A stretch of 64,000 nucleotides of DNA from Streptomyces sp. NBC_01198 (GTDB taxonomy: Bacteria > Actinomycetota > Actinomycetes > Streptomycetales > Streptomycetaceae). Shown here piece after piece: positions 60,191-64,000 of this stretch. How positions within the stretch are numbered: the stretch's first letter is position 1; every line of letters starts with the position of its first letter. The position numbers and the translations under genes were made by a program. The stretch lies in the NCBI RefSeq assembly GCF_036010485.1, contig NZ_CP108568.1, positions 2,688,001-2,752,000 of the forward strand, written 5' to 3'. A model generated the notes under the pieces. The model was not told the origin of the DNA. It saw nothing but the letters and a program-made list of their open reading frames with translations, and searched no databases.

Positions 60191-61087
60191 ATGAGCCGAC
60201 CGACCACCCTGGCCCTGCCGGAGCACACCACATCCCACCGGCTGGACACCTCCCGCGGGTCGTTCGCGGTCCTGGACACCGCTCCCGCACCCGACGCGCC
60301 CGCGCAGCACGGCACCGCACTCCTCGTCCCCGGGTTCACCGGCAGCAAGGAGGACTTCCTCGACCTGCTGGCGCCGCTGTCCGCGGCCGGCTTCCGGGTC
60401 GTCGCGGTCGACGGCCGCGGCCAGCACGAGTCGGGCGGTCCGCGTGACGAGGCCGCGTACGCCCAGCGGGAGCTCGCCGCGGACGTCGTCGCGCAGGGCG
60501 CGGCGCTGGCCGCCCGGGGTGACGGGCGCCCGCTGCATCTGCTGGGCCACTCGCTCGGCGGCCAGATCGTCCGGGCGGCGGTGCTGGCCGGCGGCCAGGA
60601 AGCGTGGGCGTCGCTGACGCTGATGAGCTCGGGACCCGCCGAGGTGGCCCCGGAGCAGCAGGTCAGGACCCAGCTGCTGATCGACCACCTGCCGACGATG
60701 GACATGGAGACGGCCTGGCAGGCGATGCGCGCGCTGGACGCCGACCGCGAGGGCGTCCCCGCGACCCCGGCCTGGCTCGACGACTTCCTGCACCGCCGCT
60801 GGGTGACCACCGTGCCCGAACAGCTGATCGCCACGGCACGCCAGTTGATGGCGGAACCCGACCGGGTCGCCGAACTTGCCGCCGTGGCGCTGCCGAAGCT
60901 CGTACTGTCCGGTGAGGTGGACTACGCCTGGCCGATCCCGCTGCTCGACGTGATGGCGGAACGGCTGGGCGCCCGGCGCGTCGTGATCAAGGGCGCGGAG
61001 CACTCCCCCAACGCCGAGCGGCCGGCCGAGACGGCCTCCGCCCTCATCGCGTTCTGGGCCGGCGAGGGTGCGCCCGGCGAGAAGTAG
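60191..61087 (+). CDS. Alpha/beta hydrolase
   Basis: The 298-residue protein has the oxyanion segment LVPGFTGSKEDF, the nucleophile elbow LLGHSLGGQIVRA (Ser near 119), LPKLVLSGEVDYAWP for the acid and KGAEHSPNAERP for the histidine. It is a typical soluble hydrolase of the lysophospholipase/carboxylesterase type without a recognised substrate. A -10 hexamer lies 6 bases before the ATG, so the mRNA is probably leaderless. The gene is monocistronic, with a helicase terminator just before it. Confidence 0.88.
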   Translation: MSRPTTLALPEHTTSHRLDTSRGSFAVLDTAPAPDAPAQHGTALLVPGFTGSKEDFLDLLAPLSAAGFRVVAVDGRGQHESGGPRDEAAYAQRELAADVVAQGAALAARGDGRPLHLLGHSLGGQIVRAAVLAGGQEAWASLTLMSSGPAEVAPEQQVRTQLLIDHLPTMDMETAWQAMRALDADREGVPATPAWLDDFLHRRWVTTVPEQLIATARQLMAEPDRVAELAAVALPKLVLSGEVDYAWPIPLLDVMAERLGARRVVIKGAEHSPNAERPAETASALIAFWAGEGAPGEK

Positions 61088-61181
61088 TCGGCTCTGCGAA
61101 AGAGTTTATTTAGGGTAGGGAATGTTTTGAAGGGGGTGTTCGTTGACCACACATGTAACGAGGGACGAAGGGAGAAGCCCC

Positions 61182-61322
61182 ATGCGCTTCGAGATCATGC
61201 GACTCGACGACCGGACCGGCGACGCCGTGGACAGCACCGTCGTGGACGCTTCCGCCGTCAACAAGATCGTGCAGCAGGCCGCTGCCATCGGCCAGCGCAT
61301 CTACATCCGCCCCGCGGACTGA
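61182..61322 (+). CDS. Conserved 46-residue small protein
   Basis: The product reads MRFEIMRLDDRTGDAVDSTV and ends NKIVQQAAAIGQRIYIRPAD. It has an excellent ribosome site (AGGGAG, seven bases from the ATG), a normal third-position GC bias and its own terminator. I recall near-identical small proteins in many streptomycetes, annotated as hypothetical. The predicted pattern is strand-helix-strand. It is too short for most gene finders. Function unknown. Confidence 0.85.
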   Translation: MRFEIMRLDDRTGDAVDSTVVDASAVNKIVQQAAAIGQRIYIRPAD

Positions 61323-61340
61323 TCGCCGGCTCACGCAACG

Positions 61341-61371
61341 GCGCCCCGTACAGCAGGTCCGTACGGGGCGC
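61341..61371. terminator. Terminator between the small gene and marC
   Basis: GCGCCCCGTAC pairs with GTACGGGGCGC around a 9-base loop, followed by TTTCG on the plus strand. Confidence 0.7.
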
Positions 61372-61413
61372 TTTCGCATGTCCGGGCGCGGGCGAGCCGG
61401 GCGGCGGCAGGGC

Positions 61414-62022
61414 TCAGCCCTGGCCGTGGACGAAGCCGATGACGCCGTTGGCGACGGACTGCACGGCGATCGCCGACAGCAGCATCCCGGACAGCCGGGT
61501 CACCAGCACCACGCCGCCCTCCTTGATCACCCGGATGATCGCCAGCGAGTAGCGCATCGTCAGCCACAGCACCGCGTGCATCGCGACGATGGCCAGCCAC
61601 ACGGACGTCTGCTGGGCGACCCCGTCCGCGTGCTGCACCGCCAGGATCACCGTCACTATGGCGCCCGGACCGGCGAGCAGCGGCATCCCCAGCGGCACCA
61701 GCGCCACGTTGACGTCCTTGGTCTGCGTCGGCTCGTCCGCCTTGCCGGTCAGCAGGTCGAGCGCGATCAGCAGGAGCAGCAGCCCGCCGGCTATCCGCAG
61801 CGCGGGCACCGACACATGCAGGTAGTCCAGGATCTGCTGCCCGCATATCCCGAACACCGCGATCACCCCGAAGGCCACGCTCGCGGCCTGCAACGCCATC
61901 CGCCGCTGCACTTTGGCCGCCCGCCCGGAGGTCAGCGCGAGGAAGATCGGCGTGATGCCGGGCGGGTCCATGATTACGAACAGCGTGAAGAAAACGGAGC
62001 CGAAGAGGGTGACGTCGAACAT
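61414..62022 (-). CDS. MarC family integral membrane protein
   Basis: The 202-residue protein has six hydrophobic segments and the family landmarks FFTLFVIMDPPGITPIFLALT near the start, LRIAGGLLLLLIALDLL, and MPLLAGPGAIVTVIL. MarC proteins are inner-membrane proteins without an established function; the older multiple-antibiotic label is not supported. ATG 62022 (MFDVTLFGS) is preferred; the ribosome site is weak. It is convergent with the small conserved gene. Confidence 0.92.
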   Translation of the reverse strand: MFDVTLFGSVFFTLFVIMDPPGITPIFLALTSGRAAKVQRRMALQAASVAFGVIAVFGICGQQILDYLHVSVPALRIAGGLLLLLIALDLLTGKADEPTQTKDVNVALVPLGMPLLAGPGAIVTVILAVQHADGVAQQTSVWLAIVAMHAVLWLTMRYSLAIIRVIKEGGVVLVTRLSGMLLSAIAVQSVANGVIGFVHGQG

Positions 62023-62121
62023 GCGCTGGCTTTCGTCGTAGGGTGCGCCCTCGCGGTGGCGCGCGTCGCCACCGACCCGAGGGCCCACGATCTGTCATTT
62101 CCGGCCCATCGGCCGGTGGGT

Positions 62122-62149
62122 GGTTGCGCGCGCGGTTCCCCGCGCCCCT
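62122..62149 (-). repeat. Dispersed GC-rich repeat, inverted copy
   Basis: Reverse-complement orientation of the element at 9221-9250; with the copy at 62185 it forms an inverted pair that could fold. Confidence 0.65.
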
Positions 62150-62184
62150 GGTGGCTTGCCCTCTGCCGAAGAGAGCACCCCCCC

Positions 62185-62212
62185 AGGGGCGCGGGGAACC
62201 GCGCGACCAGCC
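62185..62212 (+). repeat. Dispersed GC-rich repeat, direct copy
   Basis: Reads AGGGGCGCGGGGAACCGCGC and then GACCAGCC, differing from the 9.2 kb copy at a few bases. Confidence 0.65.
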
Positions 62213-62258
62213 ACGCTGCACCGCAAGTGCGAAGCCCCACCGCAAGTGGCACCCACAA

Positions 62259-62290
62259 AGGGGCGCGGGGAACCACGCGCGCAATCAGCC
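62259..62290 (+). repeat. Dispersed GC-rich repeat, third local copy
   Basis: Reads AGGGGCGCGGGGAACCACGC and then GCGCAATCAGCC. Together the copies occupy most of the 318-base gap between marC and the PHP gene (62023-62340), in which no gene was found. Confidence 0.6.
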
Positions 62291-62340
62291 CCCACCCGGG
62301 GAGGGTCAGGGCCGACCCGGATGGCTGAGCCCGGCGGCAG

Positions 62341-63195
62341 CTAAACCGCGGAGATCGGCACCGCCCCCGTGGCCCGCGCAGCGATCCGTGCGTAGACCTC
62401 CGGGTCGGTGACGCACTCCCCGAGGGCGACCGTCTTCCGGGACCCGTGGTAGTCCGACGACCCGGTGGCGAGCAGCCCCAGCTCCTGCGTGAGCGCGCGC
62501 AACCGGGCGCGGGTGGCCGGGTCGTGGTCGACGTGGTCGACCTCCAGGCCGTCGAGCCCGGCGGCGCCGAGCTCCGCGATGACCTCGTCCGGCACCGTCT
62601 CGCCGCGCTTGTGGGCGCCCGGGTGGGCGAAGACGGTGACGCCGCCTGCCGCCTTGACCAGCCGGACCGCCTCGAAGGGGTCGAACTCCTGCTTCTCGAC
62701 GTAGACCCGCCCGTCGTTGGCGAGCCACTCGGAGGTGAAGGCGTCGGAGACGGTCGGCACGACGCCGAGTTCGACCATCGCGGTCGCGATGTGCGGGCGG
62801 CCCACCGAGCCGTCGCCCGCGATGCGCTGGACCATCTCCCAGGTCACGGGCACGCCGAGTGCCTGGAGCTTGGCGACCATCCCCCGGGCCCGCGGCACCC
62901 GACCGTCCCGGACGAGCTCGCGCGCGTCGTACAGCTGCGGCTCGGCGGGGTCGAAGAGGTACGCCAGCATGTGCATGCTGATGCCGCCGTCCGTACGGCA
63001 GGACAGCTCCGCGCCGGTGACCAGCGTCAACGCCGTACCGTCGAGGGCCGCGGCGGCCTCCGCGTAACCGCCGACGGTGTCGTGGTCGGTGAGCGCGACG
63101 ACGTCGAGCCCCGCGGCGGCGGCGTTGCGCACCAGCTCGGCGGGCGTGTCGGTGCCGTCGGACGCCGTGGAGTGGGTGTGCAGGTCGATGCGCAC
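62341..63195 (-). CDS. PHP domain phosphoesterase (TrpH/YciV-type)
   Basis: The 284-residue protein begins VRIDLHTHSTASDGTDTPAE and has the PHP metal motifs HTHS, LTDHDT (near 38), the glutamate in TGAELSC, HPGAHK and SSDYHG near the end. These match nucleoside 3',5'-bisphosphate phosphatases or related RNase AM-like enzymes. GTG 63195 has GGGAG eight bases upstream; the longer open frame from 63957 is a GC-rich artefact overlapping the next gene. The substrate is inferred from family only. Confidence 0.92.
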   Translation of the reverse strand: MRIDLHTHSTASDGTDTPAELVRNAAAAGLDVVALTDHDTVGGYAEAAAALDGTALTLVTGAELSCRTDGGISMHMLAYLFDPAEPQLYDARELVRDGRVPRARGMVAKLQALGVPVTWEMVQRIAGDGSVGRPHIATAMVELGVVPTVSDAFTSEWLANDGRVYVEKQEFDPFEAVRLVKAAGGVTVFAHPGAHKRGETVPDEVIAELGAAGLDGLEVDHVDHDPATRARLRALTQELGLLATGSSDYHGSRKTVALGECVTDPEVYARIAARATGAVPISAV

Positions 63196-63281
63196 GGCAC
63201 GGGCTCCCGGAGAGGCGCGGACAGGGGACGAAGCCAAGGATAGCTTCCGCCCGGACCTGCGATTCCCAGGGCCGCAGCGAC

Positions 63282-63920
63282 TCAGGCCAGCAGCCTGGGG
63301 GTCAGAGCACCGCAGGGCAGCAGATCGACCTCGGCGCCCGCGTCGCGCAGGTCGGTCAGCACCAGCTCGTCGTACATCAGCAGGCCGCTCTCCTCGGGCC
63401 AGACGATGGCCCACAGCCACAGACCGCGGGCCTCGCCCGCGAAGACGACCCGGTCGTCGGGTGCGCCGCTGACATGCCACAGGGCGGTCGGGCGGCCGGC
63501 GGCCAGCACCTTGGCGTGCGGCGGTGTGTTCACGCACATGTTCGGACCGGGGTCGGGGCCGTCGATGCCGGCGTAACGGGCGCCGAGCCCGACCCCCAGC
63601 TCCTCCGCGATCAGCATCAGCTCGCCGGGTCCGCCGAAGGGCCCGGGACCGGAGCAGGCCACCGCGGTGGCCCGGCCGCCGCTGCGGTCGTCGCCCGCGG
63701 CGGCGACCCCGGAGAACAGCCAGCCGACGGGCAGCGGCCAGGGCATCCACACCGGCACCTGCGCCCGGTGGACGACCACTCCGAGGCCCTCGACGCTCGG
63801 CGGGACGACGGGCTGCAGCGGGTGCACGGTGCCGTGCACATCGCACTGCCAGGAGTCGGCGAAGAGGCCGGGCGCCCTGACCCTGCCACCGCACTTCGGG
63901 CAACTGGGTTCGCCCCTCAT
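63282..63920 (-). CDS. DUF6758 family protein
   Basis: The 212-residue protein starts MRGEPSCPKCGGRVRAPGLF, giving a Cx2C zinc-ribbon-like start with a later cysteine-histidine (WQCDVHG), and continues VPVWMPWPLPVGWLFSGVAAAG. This matches the actinobacterial DUF6758 family (from memory), always close to the PHP phosphatase gene. No enzyme motif is recognised. ATG 63920 has GGGG four bases upstream. It is 86 bases upstream of the PHP gene and may be in the same operon. Confidence 0.82.
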   Translation of the reverse strand: MRGEPSCPKCGGRVRAPGLFADSWQCDVHGTVHPLQPVVPPSVEGLGVVVHRAQVPVWMPWPLPVGWLFSGVAAAGDDRSGGRATAVACSGPGPFGGPGELMLIAEELGVGLGARYAGIDGPDPGPNMCVNTPPHAKVLAAGRPTALWHVSGAPDDRVVFAGEARGLWLWAIVWPEESGLLMYDELVLTDLRDAGAEVDLLPCGALTPRLLA

Positions 63921-64000
63921 AAATCCCCACGGTCCTCCCACACCGTGCCCGCGTCAAGGACGATCACCCGTCCGGACCTTCCGCCTCCGCGCGGCGGACG

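Noticed and set aside
62341..63957. 538-codon version of the PHP phosphatase gene
   Set aside because: The upper part overlaps the DUF6758 gene on the same strand; GTG 63195 with a ribosome site gives a complete PHP protein.
1..64000. CRISPR arrays, insertion sequences, prophage genes, rRNA genes, tellurite ter cluster genes other than the TerD fusion
   Set aside because: None seen: no repeated spacer arrays, transposase or integrase motifs, and no further terBCDEF genes.

Overview
The window reads as chromosomal DNA of a streptomycete (Streptomyces or a close relative). The evidence is very high GC with third-codon GC bias, frequent GTG starts, a WblC/WhiB7 regulator, Streptomyces-type small proteins (a 46-residue protein ending RIYIRPAD, DUF3107, DUF6758, PPA1309, SRAP), and a near absence of TTA codons. 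No prophage, insertion sequence, rRNA or CRISPR array was seen. The two initiator-type tRNA genes are nearly identical copies.

Layout. 0-9 kb: housekeeping genes (SRAP sensor of abasic DNA, M50 protease, aroA-rsgA pair, SMR exporter, TetR, hisN, CBS protein, CatR-like Fur repressor, HEAT-repeat protein). 9-11.6 kb: two tRNA-fMet genes on the minus strand flanking a 639-residue Sel1-repeat protein. 11.6-20.8 kb: UPF0182 membrane protein, PPA1309, PDZ-Lon protease, moaE, SDR epimerase, zincin of the DUF2342 type, Nudix. 20.8-24.7 kb: three AIM24-domain genes, one fused to TerD, then a YgjP-type metallopeptidase. 24.9-38.8 kb: AarF kinase, the WblC regulon control region (uORF, attenuator, wblC and a coupled small gene), then uvrD2, mycoredoxin, nudC and the adnB/adnA helicase-nuclease pair. 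39-45 kb: ATL protein, a UPF0104/kinase-like fusion, a secreted FG-GAP-type protein, moeZ. 45.1-50.1 kb: a four-gene exopolysaccharide-type operon (PelF-like glycosyltransferase, polytopic membrane protein, sugar epimerase, spherulin-4/GH135-like protein). 50.4-64 kb: DUF3152 metzincin-like protein, hydrolase, TetR, DUF3107, ECF sigma with its CU044_5270 partner, ferritin-like protein, DEAD-box helicase, MarC, PHP phosphatase, DUF6758.

How it fits together. Much of the window follows, from memory, the gene order of Mycobacterium tuberculosis Rv3193c-Rv3211 (UPF0182, PDZ protease, DUF2342, AarF, WhiB7, UvrD2, mycoredoxin, NudC, AdnB, AdnA, MGMT-like, MoeZ, DUF3152, TetR, DUF3107, ferritin-like, DEAD helicase), so it is an ancient actinobacterial core block centred on DNA repair and antibiotic stress. 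Lineage-specific insertions sit inside it. The most interesting are the Pel/galactosaminogalactan-like operon, whose first gene carries a TTA codon at codon 5 and so may depend on bldA, and the AIM24/TerD trio. The wblC leader is a well-preserved example of attenuation by a translated uORF.

All functions are inferred from sequence recognition. No database search was run.
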